Assembly: GCA_012962365.1 (NCBI GenBank)
Contig: DTXR01000020.1
Span: 1 to 12,181 of the forward strand
Length of the DNA stretch: 12,181 bases
From: Chromatiaceae bacterium
GTDB lineage: Bacteria > Pseudomonadota > Gammaproteobacteria > Chromatiales > Chromatiaceae
Direction: 5' to 3'
Below the pieces are notes generated by a model. The model was given only the letters and a program-made list of their open reading frames with translations, did no database searches and was not told the origin of the DNA. The position numbers and the translations under genes were made by a program. Position 1 is the first letter of the stretch; each line of letters opens with the position of its first letter. This document shows, piece after piece, positions 5,382-12,181 of this stretch.

Positions 5382-7496
5382 TTAACTGGTAATCTTACGA
5401 TAGATATCGGAAACCTTTAAGGGCAGTTTCGCCACATCATCCAGCACCACGTAATTTGCCCGTCCGTACATGTGCGGCAGATACTCTGCCCCTTCCTTAT
5501 CGATGGTAATACAGTATGGATGTACACCCGCCACCCGCGCCTCAAACAGCGCCTGGCGCGTATCCTCGATACCATACTCGCCACGATAGTAGTGATCATA
5601 GTCGTCCGGCTTGCCATCCGATAGCGTGATCAGCAATTTGGTTCTGGCCTCCACTTCTTCGAGCATGCGGGTGAAATGACGGATGGGCGCACCCATGCGC
5701 GTGTAGTCCTTGGGTTCGATAGCGCTGATATTTGCCTTCACGCTGTCGTCCAGCGGTTCTTCAAACGTCTTGATACGATACACCTCACAGCGTTTTCTTG
5801 CCCATCCGGAAAACCCATAGATGGCATACCGGTCACCCAGTATCTGCAGGGATTCCACCAGCAACACCAGCGCCTCCCGCTCGGCTTCGTTGATCCACCC
5901 CTTGGTGGAGCCGGACATATCCACCATGAACAACACGGCGATATTACGTTCATCCTTGTGCATGCGGGTAAACACCCGATCCGACATCTCCAGGCCGGAC
6001 TGCATGTCTGCAAGCGCTTCGACGAAGGCATCGATATCGATATCCTCCCCATCCGGCTGACGCCGCAATATCCTGTCCTCTCCCCGCAGCACTTCGAAGC
6101 TGCGATGCAGGGAGTGTATCAGCCCGCGGTATTTTTCCCGGGTCTGGGCATAGAAGCCCGCGTCACCCGGCTGAGAGTCGAGTTCCCTGAGCACACACCA
6201 GTTCTTGCGGTAGTGCTGCCGCCCAAAATCCCATTCATCGTAGAAAAACGCACCTTCCTCATGGTACACGCCACCCCAGACATCATCTGGATCGAGCGCT
6301 TCATCCTCCAGCAACGAAGGATCGTACTCGCCCTCACCTGCAGGTACCAGATAGTCTTCAGGGATCTCCGTCAAATCAAGCTGGATGGACGTGATGAGCT
6401 GTTTGACGTGCTCGGGAATGGGCATGACCTGATCTGCTACGATGAGCTCCAGCTCCGGCAATTCGTCCGGATCATGCTGCGCCTTTTCCTGCAGGCTGAA
6501 TTCCAACGGCGGCTCCTGAGGCGCATCTCCCCAAAGCTCATCTGCCATCACCCGCAAGGCATCGCGAAAACGTGCCTTGTCACGTTGCAGACGCAGCTCC
6601 CGCGCTTCCCAGGATTTGAGCAGATCCAGCTCTCCTGCATAACAGGGCAATGCAGGCGGTGGCGATGCATACAGATGCTGCAGCAACTTCAGGCTGTCCT
6701 GAGAAGTCGAGTATAAAGCCTGCAACTCTCCGGCTTCCTGTATCAGCCATCCGGGCCAGCCACCATCGCCCAGTCTTTCCTGCAGCAGGCGCAGCTGACG
6801 AAAAAGTCCAGGCAGATCCCGCTGCAGATGGGCATCCAGACGCAGGGTCTCCAACACATGAAACCACTGCAGGGCGCGTTGCTGGTCTTCATAACGCGCA
6901 AACAACAGGCCGGGATCGACATTCAGCGTACCGTAACGGGTATGCGCCCACAGGTGCACGGCGGTTGCTTTGTAGAGCTGAAAGTTATCTTCCTCGCTTT
7001 TCAGGCGGGCGAGCATATCCGGCAGATACAGCACCTCGCCATCCGTCCAGGGGATACTGTCTTCCTCTATACTCAGTTTTCTTCCAGCCAGCCCGTGGAC
7101 AAATGGCCCGAGAATGGGACTGACCTTTTCCAGCAGAGCGGCATTTGCCCGCAAATGACCCACTTCGACAAATCCTTGCAGATCCTTGATGACTTCCATG
7201 GCAGGGTGCAGACCAGAACTGTCATAGGTATCCATGGCCTGCAGGCACCAGGCGGAGAGCATTTCATCATCCATGATCTTCAATGCCTGATGCGCCCGGC
7301 TAGCAAACTCGAATGCCAGTTGAATATTGGTGCTTGCAACCCGCCGCGCCCATTGCAGGATGAAACGCTGTTGTTCCGCACCCAGCAATGCGAGCTCAGC
7401 AGCAATAGCCTCCGTATGCAGGAAGGAGAACTCCACCTCCACGATCTCATCCAGCTCGCGGCCGATCGCCTCCTTCTGCAGCTGCCGTTCAGCCAT
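5382..7496 (-). CDS. NorD/CbbO-like large VWA-domain protein
   Basis: This soluble protein of about 704 residues is mostly helical up to about residue 320. It then has an acidic middle (about 340-425) and a NorD-like segment ending in GEDIDIDAFVEAL (about 483-495). The C-terminal VWA domain has a complete MIDAS: DMSGS at 526-530, T599 in YTRMG, and LSDGKPDDYD at 625-634. This is the layout of NorD and CbbO. With their AAA+ partners (NorQ, CbbQ) these activate nitric oxide reductase and RuBisCO, with the VWA protein thought to recognise the target. No NOR, RuBisCO or NorQ/CbbQ gene is nearby, so the target is unknown. Upstream in-frame starts exist at 7523 (ATG) and 7547 (TTG). ATG 7496 is preferred because AAAGG and AGGTG precede it. 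It follows ubiD on the same strand after 68 nt. Confidence 0.87.
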   Translation of the reverse strand: MAERQLQKEAIGRELDEIVEVEFSFLHTEAIAAELALLGAEQQRFILQWARRVASTNIQLAFEFASRAHQALKIMDDEMLSAWCLQAMDTYDSSGLHPAMEVIKDLQGFVEVGHLRANAALLEKVSPILGPFVHGLAGRKLSIEEDSIPWTDGEVLYLPDMLARLKSEEDNFQLYKATAVHLWAHTRYGTLNVDPGLLFARYEDQQRALQWFHVLETLRLDAHLQRDLPGLFRQLRLLQERLGDGGWPGWLIQEAGELQALYSTSQDSLKLLQHLYASPPPALPCYAGELDLLKSWEARELRLQRDKARFRDALRVMADELWGDAPQEPPLEFSLQEKAQHDPDELPELELIVADQVMPIPEHVKQLITSIQLDLTEIPEDYLVPAGEGEYDPSLLEDEALDPDDVWGGVYHEEGAFFYDEWDFGRQHYRKNWCVLRELDSQPGDAGFYAQTREKYRGLIHSLHRSFEVLRGEDRILRRQPDGEDIDIDAFVEALADMQSGLEMSDRVFTRMHKDERNIAVLFMVDMSGSTKGWINEAEREALVLLVESLQILGDRYAIYGFSGWARKRCEVYRIKTFEEPLDDSVKANISAIEPKDYTRMGAPIRHFTRMLEEVEARTKLLITLSDGKPDDYDHYYRGEYGIEDTRQALFEARVAGVHPYCITIDKEGAEYLPHMYGRANYVVLDDVAKLPLKVSDIYRKITS

Positions 7497-7564
7497 GTTC
7501 ACCTGCCTTTGGCCTGAATCCATGGATTCACAGGTTTCAGATAACAATTGAAAACACTCATGGT

Positions 7565-9034
7565 CTAATCGGCCAGACCCAACTCATCCCAGATAGCATC
7601 GATACGCTGTTCGACAGCAGCATCCATGACGATGGGCCTGCCCCATTCCCTGTCGGTTTCCCCCGGCCATTTGTTGGTGGCATCCATCCCCATCTTGGAG
7701 CCCAGACCGGATACCGGCGAGGCGAAGTCCAGATAATCGATGGGTGTGTTCTCCACCAGAGTGGTATCCCGGGCAGGGTCCATGCGCGTGGTCATGGCCC
7801 AGATGACATCGTTCCAATCCCGCACATTCACATCATCATCGGTAACGATGACGAATTTGGTGTACATGAACTGGCGCAGGAAAGACCACACACCAAACAT
7901 AACCCGCTTGGCATGGCCGGGGTATTGCTTTTTCATGCTGACTACCGCCATACGGTAAGAGCAGCCTTCTGGTGGCAGGTAGAAATCGGTAATCTCGGGA
8001 AACTGCTTCTGCAGCAATGGCACGAATACCTCATTCAGGGCGACCCCCAGAATGGCAGGTTCATCCGGCGGACGGCCGGTGTAGGTACTGTGATAAATGG
8101 GATTCTCCCGATGGGTGATGCGCTCAATAGTGAACACCGGAAAATCATCCACCTCATTGTAGTAGCCGGTGTGGTCGCCAAAAGGGCCTTCCTGCGCCAT
8201 GTCGTCAGGGTGGATGACACCTTCCAGCACATACTCTGCCGATGCTGGCACCTGCAGGTCGTTACCAAGGCTTTGCGTGACTTCTGTGCGCGAGCCACGC
8301 AGCAGCCCGGCAAAAGCATATTCCGAAAGCGTATCCGGAACCGGCGTCACCGCTGCGAGAATGGTTGCAGGGTCTGCGCCCAATGCCACAGAAACAGGAA
8401 AGGGCTCACCGGGATGGCTCTCCTGCCATTCACGAAAATCCAGGGCGCCCCCACGGTGCGCCAGCCAGCGCATGATGACACGGTTTTTCCCGATGACCTG
8501 CATACGATAGATACCCAGGTTCTGCCGCGGCTTATGCGGCCCCCGGGTGATAACCAGCCCCCAGGTAATGAGCGGTCCGGCATCTTCCGGCCAGCAGGTT
8601 TGTACCGGTATATTTGCAAGATCGACCACATCCTTCTCATGAATCACCTGCTGACAGGGTGCAGACTTGCGTTCCTTTGGCGCCATGTCCAGTACCTTGC
8701 GATACAGAGGGAGCTTACCCCACGCATCTTTCATGCCTTTGGGAGGATCCGGCTCCTTGAGCATGGCCAGCAACTTGCCCACTTCACGCAGCGCGCTTAC
8801 CGATTCCTCCCCCATGCCCATCGCAACCCGATGGGTGGTGCCAAAAAGATTGGTCAGCACCGGCGTGTCGTGCCCGCATACATTCTCGAACAACAGGGCC
8901 GGGCCGCCTGCCCGCAACACCCGGTCACTGATCTCGGTCATCTCGAGCGCAGGGTCCACTTCGACCTGTATGCGCCGCAGCTCGCCCTGTTGTTCAAGCT
9001 GATCGATGAAGTCTCTCAGATCCTGGTATTTCAT
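7565..9034 (-). CDS. ubiD: 4-hydroxy-3-polyprenylbenzoate decarboxylase UbiD
   Basis: This 489-residue protein is close to the length of E. coli UbiD (about 497). It removes the carboxylate from 4-hydroxy-3-polyprenylbenzoate in ubiquinone synthesis, using prenylated FMN made by UbiX. The residues known for E. coli UbiD fall at the same numbers here: N172 (metal), IYR at 175-177, RWL at 189-191 and RG at 194-195 (prFMN contacts), E238 (metal), and D287 (acid) in EGPFGDHTG. The enzyme therefore looks intact and active, and it acts in the cytoplasm or at the membrane surface. GGGAG lies 11 nt before the ATG. No ubiX or other ubi gene is in the window. It is the first gene of a - strand series (ubiD, VWA protein, mlaC-like, aspartic protease), and its start region is divergent from the small secreted protein gene. 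Confidence 0.96.
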   Translation of the reverse strand: MKYQDLRDFIDQLEQQGELRRIQVEVDPALEMTEISDRVLRAGGPALLFENVCGHDTPVLTNLFGTTHRVAMGMGEESVSALREVGKLLAMLKEPDPPKGMKDAWGKLPLYRKVLDMAPKERKSAPCQQVIHEKDVVDLANIPVQTCWPEDAGPLITWGLVITRGPHKPRQNLGIYRMQVIGKNRVIMRWLAHRGGALDFREWQESHPGEPFPVSVALGADPATILAAVTPVPDTLSEYAFAGLLRGSRTEVTQSLGNDLQVPASAEYVLEGVIHPDDMAQEGPFGDHTGYYNEVDDFPVFTIERITHRENPIYHSTYTGRPPDEPAILGVALNEVFVPLLQKQFPEITDFYLPPEGCSYRMAVVSMKKQYPGHAKRVMFGVWSFLRQFMYTKFVIVTDDDVNVRDWNDVIWAMTTRMDPARDTTLVENTPIDYLDFASPVSGLGSKMGMDATNKWPGETDREWGRPIVMDAAVEQRIDAIWDELGLAD

Positions 9035-9131
9035 GCCGACAGGTTCTCCCGATTAAAAAATATAGAAATGAAAACAGCATCGCCTGGGTCTTATTAAACA
9101 CACAACAGACGATAACCATGAGGACATTACC

Positions 9132-9440
9132 ATGAAAACCCTACTTACCTTTTCAGTACTCGCCCTGATCAGCAACATGGCCTTTGCCGAGACCTTCCAG
9201 TACGAGCGCCAGCTCGCCAGTGAGGATCTGGATCCAAACATACCCAGTCTCTCTGCAGGCATCAGCAACCCCGCAACGTCGGTGCAGCAATCACGGGTCA
9301 CACTGAACGACGTATACCGTGACAACCCGGATACACAGGTTGGTTCTGCCGAAGCCGGAACTCTGCCCGTGATGACGCACGATCCTATCTATACGGCCTA
9401 CGATAGGCTCATCGACAGCAACCCGGATCTTGAAGTATAA
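9132..9440 (+). CDS. Small secreted acidic protein of unknown function
   Basis: This 102-residue protein is not recognised as a family member. It has a clear Sec signal peptide (1-19, ending MAFA before E20) and a mature part of 83 residues that is strongly acidic (14 Asp/Glu against 4 Lys/Arg) and has no cysteine. It contains several short Asp-Pro or Asn-Pro units (LDPN, SNPAT, DNPDT, HDPIY, SNPDL), which suggests an extended, poorly structured chain or a metal- or ligand-binding surface. It should be periplasmic or secreted. GAGGA at 9120-9124, 7 nt before the ATG, supports the start. It is transcribed away from ubiD across an AT-rich 97-nt gap and ends just before a stem-loop shared with the converging gene. 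The signal peptide and RBS make a real gene likely. No function can be given. Confidence 0.8.
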   Translation: MKTLLTFSVLALISNMAFAETFQYERQLASEDLDPNIPSLSAGISNPATSVQQSRVTLNDVYRDNPDTQVGSAEAGTLPVMTHDPIYTAYDRLIDSNPDLEV

Positions 9441-9454
9441 GATCGGCAACCTCG

Positions 9455-9477
9455 GCCCTCCGGCCTCAGCCGGGGGC
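9455..9477. other. Stem-loop between convergent genes, possible weak terminator
   Basis: GCCC and CCGGC (9455-9464, with one bulged T at 9459) pair with GCCGGGGGC (9469-9477) around the loop CTCA. The stem is 9 bp and GC-rich. It sits 14 nt after the stop of the secreted-protein gene and 9 nt after the stop of the converging gene. There is no T-tract on either side, so it may protect mRNA ends or pause polymerase, and it cannot be called a clear rho-independent terminator. Confidence 0.5.
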
Positions 9478-9486
9478 TATCCTGGC

Positions 9487-10143
9487 TCATTCGACAGATT
9501 GCAGCCAGGTCATACGCGCAAAGAGACTTGTATCGTCGACGCCCTTGTTTTCCAGCAGAAACTGCATGTCTTTAGCCACTTGGCGCCGCTGATCGACATC
9601 AAACAACACCAGCGCCGGACGCACGATCTCTTCCGGATCGGTCAATAGCACTGCCGCCAGTTCGTCCGCCTCGATGACCGAATGAGGATGCAGCAGATCG
9701 GCAACCAGGGGAGACTCAAGCAGGGAAAAATGGGTTTTTCTTGCCAGCGCTTCTTCAGCCAGCTCCTGCTCGGCCAGGGTATCACCGGCGGCATTGCTCT
9801 GGATCGTCGCCATGATCACATCGATCAGCTGGGCAATGGCTTGTTTGTTTGCAGACTGGTTGTCGGCGAGGCCACAGGCCTGCTCATAGTGCTTTTCCAG
9901 CACCGACTTGAGATCCAGAATAACCTGGGTTTCTTCATTGGGCTTCAGCGCGATGGCCCTTCCGACCAGTTCGCGCAGGGATTGCAGAAAATTCAGCAGT
10001 TCTTCGTGATCCGCCCGCTGAACTTCCAGCAGGTCTTCATCGGTGAAATCCCGAATGGGGCGTGGAAACAGCCCGTTGTCCACTTTGCGGATAAAATGGC
10101 GTTCATGCCGCCCGGGCCGTTCGCTGAAGGCAATACGCGCCAT
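9487..10143 (-). CDS. Conserved-type hypothetical helical cytoplasmic protein
   Basis: This 218-residue protein is not recognised. It has no signal peptide or membrane segment. The N-terminal 30 residues are basic and rich in Arg and His (ERPGRHERHFIRK), and the rest is predicted by eye to be almost wholly helical and acidic, with amphipathic stretches at about 35-65, 70-90, 98-117, 122-150 and 158-200. The segment TDPEEIVRPALVLFDVDQRRQVAKDMQFLLE (about 168-198) looks like a compact helical module. Its ATG overlaps the stop of the upstream lipoprotein gene (TAATG) and no Shine-Dalgarno precedes it, so translation should depend on coupling with the lipoprotein. Such coupling suggests a shared process, perhaps a cytoplasmic partner of an envelope component, but nothing in the sequence says which. 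Coding status is well supported by length and by the overlap. Confidence 0.8.
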   Translation of the reverse strand: MARIAFSERPGRHERHFIRKVDNGLFPRPIRDFTDEDLLEVQRADHEELLNFLQSLRELVGRAIALKPNEETQVILDLKSVLEKHYEQACGLADNQSANKQAIAQLIDVIMATIQSNAAGDTLAEQELAEEALARKTHFSLLESPLVADLLHPHSVIEADELAAVLLTDPEEIVRPALVLFDVDQRRQVAKDMQFLLENKGVDDTSLFARMTWLQSVE

Positions 10144-10565
10144 TATTTGAAAACTGGAATCGGGTTGATGCGTACCCAGTCATTGCTGTCGGGATGGTAT
10201 TCCCATTTCTGTTGATCGACAATGCTGCGCACCACCTGACGATCCCGGAACAGGTAGTCGATCTTCACTGTTTGCAATATCTGGTTCTCGTCTTCACCTG
10301 GCACGGGGGGACGAAGCACTTCATATTCTGTCACCCGGACATTTCGTGGGTCATCCGCAACAGGAGGCTGCGCATCGATCATTTCCGGCGCAAGATACGT
10401 GGGCAAGGCTTCCAGGGCGCCCCAACGTACCTCGTGGGCATATTCTCTCAGCCGAATATCCATGGACTGATTCTTCCTTGCCTTGCTCACTGTGCCGCAT
10501 CCGCTCAGCAACAAGACAGATAGCAGGACAACCAGCACCTGGCCTTTCGATGAAAATATTTTCAT
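10143..10565 (-). CDS. Small outer-membrane-type lipoprotein, function unknown
   Basis: This 140-residue lipoprotein has a short basic n-region, a hydrophobic core (about 9-20) and a lipobox LLSGC with the acylated Cys at 23. The next residue is Gly and not Asp, so by the Lol rule it should go to the outer membrane. The mature part starts with a basic linker and continues with a small mixed fold. A helix at about 36-58 (RLREYAHEVRWGALEAL) is followed by strands at about 77-86, 96-107 and 111-123 and a tryptophan-containing end (WEYHPDSNDWVRI), a layout that could be NTF2- or cystatin-like. The ATG at 10565 is chosen over an upstream in-frame TTG at 10589 because GGAG at 10574-10577 lies 8 nt before it and because it gives a standard signal peptide. 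It is the first gene of a coupled pair and is divergent from the TraB gene. Confidence 0.84.
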   Translation of the reverse strand: MKIFSSKGQVLVVLLSVLLLSGCGTVSKARKNQSMDIRLREYAHEVRWGALEALPTYLAPEMIDAQPPVADDPRNVRVTEYEVLRPPVPGEDENQILQTVKIDYLFRDRQVVRSIVDQQKWEYHPDSNDWVRINPIPVFK

Positions 10566-10573
10566 GCTCCAAA

Positions 10574-10577
10574 CTCC
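10574..10577 (-). promoter_or_regulatory. Shine-Dalgarno (GGAG) that decides the lipoprotein start
   Basis: GGAG on the - strand lies 8 nt before ATG 10565. It excludes the upstream TTG at 10589, which would place the ribosome site inside the coding region and add an unlikely acidic N-terminus before the signal peptide. Confidence 0.6.
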
Positions 10578-10598
10578 ATCCCGATTCAATCAGCTGGT

Positions 10599-10627
10599 AT
10601 TATCCCAGCCCATCCCGGTAATGCAAA
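10599..10627 (-). promoter_or_regulatory. Candidate promoter of the lipoprotein gene pair, overlapping an inverted repeat
   Basis: Read on the - strand, TTTGCA (10622-10627) and GATAAT (10599-10604) are separated by 17 nt, matching 4 and 5 of the 6 sigma70 consensus positions. The expected start near 10592 leaves a leader of about 27 nt that contains the GGAG site. The -10 lies between the arms of a GCTGG (10593-10597)/CCAGC (10605-10609) inverted repeat. On the + strand the same AT core reads TATTAT (10598-10603) and could serve the divergent TraB gene, though no good -35 is seen for it. Confidence 0.4.
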
Positions 10628-10637
10628 CACACAAATC

Positions 10638-11840
10638 ATGTCTGAAACCTCATCCCAAGAACCCATCGAAGAACTCACCATCAATGACAGCAAGCTTACC
10701 CTGCTGGGTACGGCACATGTCTCGAAAACCAGCGCTGACATGGTCGAGCAGCTGATCGAAGGCAATGAATACAACGCCATTGCCGTTGAGCTCTGCCCCA
10801 GTCGCTACAACGCGATCCTGTCACCGGATTCCCTGGCGAAGATGAACCTCATGGATGTGATCCGCAGCGGCCGGGCTTCCATGGTGATCGCCAACCTTGC
10901 CATGGGCGCCTACCAGCAACGCCTTGCCGAACAGTTTGGCATCGAACCCGGCGCCGAGCAGCGCAAGGCCATCGAACTGGCTCAGAAACATCATTTGCCG
11001 GTATTGCTCATCGACCGGGAGATCGGCACCACCCTGAAACGCACCGCCGGCAATCTTTCCTGGTGGAAACGCTGGACTTTGTTTACCGGGCTGCTGCTGT
11101 CCCTCATCTCCCGCGAAGAAGTCGAGGAGGAGGAAATAGAGAAACTCAAGGAAGGCGACATGCTGGAAACCACCTTTGCCGAGTTCGCCCATGACAGAGA
11201 GGATCTGTATCTGCCCCTCATCGACGAACGCGATACTTACATGGCAGCTAGGCTGACCCAGGAAGCCGAAGAAAACGGCCACGAAGACATCCTGGCCGTT
11301 GTGGGCGCCGGGCATCTGAAGGGAATCAGGAACAAGCTGGAAGAAGGCATATCGGAACCGGCGAAGCGAATCACCGAACTGGACAGCCTGCCTGAACCGT
11401 CACGCTGGCCGAAAATCATTCCCTGGATCATCGTTGCCCTGGTATTCATCGGCTTTGGCATCGGATTCTATCGCAGCCCGGAACTGGGCTGGCAGCTGGT
11501 ATGGAGTTGGGTGCTGATCAATGGCAGCCTGTCCGCAGTCGGCGCTGCATTGGCAGGCGCCCACCCGCTCACTGTCATCACCGCCTTCGTGGCCGCGCCT
11601 ATCACTTCGCTGAACCCTACCATCGGCGCCGGTATGGTCACCGCAGCGGCGGAGCTGTGGTTGCGCAAACCCACGGTAAAAGACTTTGAAACGCTGCGCC
11701 ATGACACGACGCATTGGACAGGGTGGTGGAAAAACCGCGTCTCCCGCACCCTGCTGGTATTCCTGTTCAGCACCCTGGGTTCCGCCGCCGGAACCTATAT
11801 CGCGGGATTCCGCATCGCGGGAAAACTGACCGGTGGCTGA
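10638..11840 (+). CDS. TraB-family membrane protein (TraB/PrgY/GumN superfamily)
   Basis: This 400-residue protein belongs to the TraB family, named after the enterococcal pheromone-shutdown protein and found in archaea, bacteria and mitochondria. The N-terminal soluble domain (about 1-250) carries the family motifs: GTAHVS at 24-29, VELCPSR at 50-56, DREIGTTLKR at 126-135, ERD at 197-199 and VGAGHLKGI at 222-230. The paired GTAH and GAGH histidines are reminiscent of the metalloprotease-like TIKI/GumN/TraB superfamily. A strongly acidic helix lies at about 160-172. The C-terminus has about four membrane segments (about 259-278, 284-306, 310-338 and 371-392), which places it in the inner membrane. 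The bacterial role is largely unknown. It has no strong Shine-Dalgarno, is divergent from the lipoprotein gene (72-nt gap) and ends 19 nt from the converging regulator gene. Its family call is firm, its substrate unknown. Confidence 0.92.
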   Translation: MSETSSQEPIEELTINDSKLTLLGTAHVSKTSADMVEQLIEGNEYNAIAVELCPSRYNAILSPDSLAKMNLMDVIRSGRASMVIANLAMGAYQQRLAEQFGIEPGAEQRKAIELAQKHHLPVLLIDREIGTTLKRTAGNLSWWKRWTLFTGLLLSLISREEVEEEEIEKLKEGDMLETTFAEFAHDREDLYLPLIDERDTYMAARLTQEAEENGHEDILAVVGAGHLKGIRNKLEEGISEPAKRITELDSLPEPSRWPKIIPWIIVALVFIGFGIGFYRSPELGWQLVWSWVLINGSLSAVGAALAGAHPLTVITAFVAAPITSLNPTIGAGMVTAAAELWLRKPTVKDFETLRHDTTHWTGWWKNRVSRTLLVFLFSTLGSAAGTYIAGFRIAGKLTGG

Positions 11841-11859
11841 CCTGCTTCCGCCTTACTGA

Positions 11860-12147
11860 TCAGCGATCGTAACGGTCATCCAGGTTCACCGGGCACAACA
11901 CCTCGCGCATGGTGCCAATGAGTTCGAGCAGCTTGCCATTACGAATGCGGTAATAGATGCGGTTGGCCTCCTTCCGTGACGTTACGATATTCTTGTTGCG
12001 CAATTGTTCGAGATGCTGGGAGATGTTGCTCTGGGATGTGCCGGTACGCGACACGATTTCACCCACAGACAATTCAGTTTCTCCCAGGGTGCATAATATT
12101 TTCCACCGCAGGGGATGCGCCATGGCCTTCAGGGCATTGGCGGTCAT
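11860..12147 (-). CDS. ArsR/SmtB-family regulator with SqrR/BigR-like cysteine pair (start may lie beyond window)
   Basis: This winged-helix repressor is at least 95 residues long. The HTH reads SVGEIVSRTGTSQSNISQHLEQLRNKNIV (about 27-55), followed by the wing SRKEANRIYYRI (57-68). It lacks the metal-binding CxC of ArsR. Instead it has exactly two cysteines, C19 in WKILCTLGE and C85 in REVLCPVN. They are 66 residues apart, which matches the redox pair of SqrR (C41/C107) and BigR (C42/C108). Those proteins release DNA when reactive sulfur species link the two thiols, turning on sulfide-oxidation genes. A sulfide/persulfide sensor is therefore the best inference. The frame is open upstream of ATG 12147 to the window end with 11 more codons, and no Shine-Dalgarno is well placed for that ATG. 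Homologues have about 20 more N-terminal residues, so the true start may lie outside. The regulated genes are not visible. Confidence 0.85.
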   Translation of the reverse strand: MTANALKAMAHPLRWKILCTLGETELSVGEIVSRTGTSQSNISQHLEQLRNKNIVTSRKEANRIYYRIRNGKLLELIGTMREVLCPVNLDDRYDR

Positions 12148-12181
12148 CGTGGGGTCTTCATCCTCGGGGATACTGTGACCT

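Noticed and set aside
5676..6716. Open frame of 346 codons on the + strand opposite the NorD/CbbO-like gene
   Set aside because: It is antisense to a protein with intact VWA motifs. The composition (His-, Arg- and Gln-rich) is typical of a shadow frame and there is no domain or RBS context.
7913..9097. Open frame of 394 codons on the + strand opposite ubiD
   Set aside because: It is antisense to a UbiD matched residue by residue, and the translation looks like random reverse-strand sequence.
1..12181. Mobile element, prophage, toxin-antitoxin or CRISPR-type defence locus
   Set aside because: No transposase, integrase, terminal repeats, direct-repeat array, tRNA-linked att site or small toxin/antitoxin pair was seen. 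Gene content is that of a stable chromosome.

Overview
The window looks like chromosomal DNA of a gammaproteobacterium, probably a Chromatiales- or Thiotrichales-like, possibly sulfur-oxidising lineage. The evidence is a UbiD that matches the E. coli enzyme position by position, a BepA-type M48 protease, an MlaC-type protein, a NorD/CbbO-type VWA protein (a family common in chemolithoautotrophs and denitrifiers), and an ArsR regulator with the cysteine spacing of sulfide/persulfide sensors. This assignment is an inference. No rRNA, tRNA, CRISPR array, insertion sequence or phage gene was seen, and coding density is high.

Region 1 (1-3314, + strand) is a tightly overlapping array. It holds the C-terminal part of a MoxR-type AAA+ ATPase cut by the window edge, a DUF2201-type protein combining an HExxH metallopeptidase-like motif with a VWA-like domain, and a periplasmic M48 metalloprotease with a TPR-like C-terminus (BepA type). 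The junctions are an 8-nt overlap and a TGATG stop/start. Region 2 (3315-3930) holds a monocistronic HU-like protein with a lysine-rich N-terminal extension, ended by a strong rho-independent terminator.

Region 3 (3943-9034, - strand) reads ubiD, then a 704-residue NorD/CbbO-like VWA protein, then a secreted MlaC-like protein, then a membrane-anchored retroviral-type aspartic protease. The gap between the VWA gene and mlaC (177 nt) contains a degenerate dispersed palindromic repeat. Region 4 (9035-10627) has a small secreted protein of unknown function, divergent from ubiD. It converges on a coupled pair on the - strand: an outer-membrane-type lipoprotein and a helical cytoplasmic protein, both unrecognised. 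Region 5 (10638-12181) has a TraB-family membrane protein, convergent with an ArsR/SmtB regulator whose frame is still open at the window end.

Two themes stand out. First, two different VWA proteins of the kind served by MoxR/CbbQ/NorQ ATPases lie about 3.5 kb apart, but only one ATPase is visible. Second, several genes point to envelope maintenance (BepA-type protease, MlaC-like lipid carrier, membrane-anchored aspartic protease, OM lipoprotein). Most families are known. The poorly described parts are the MoxR/DUF2201/M48 coupling, the apparently orphan NorD/CbbO-like protein, and the lipoprotein/helical-protein pair.
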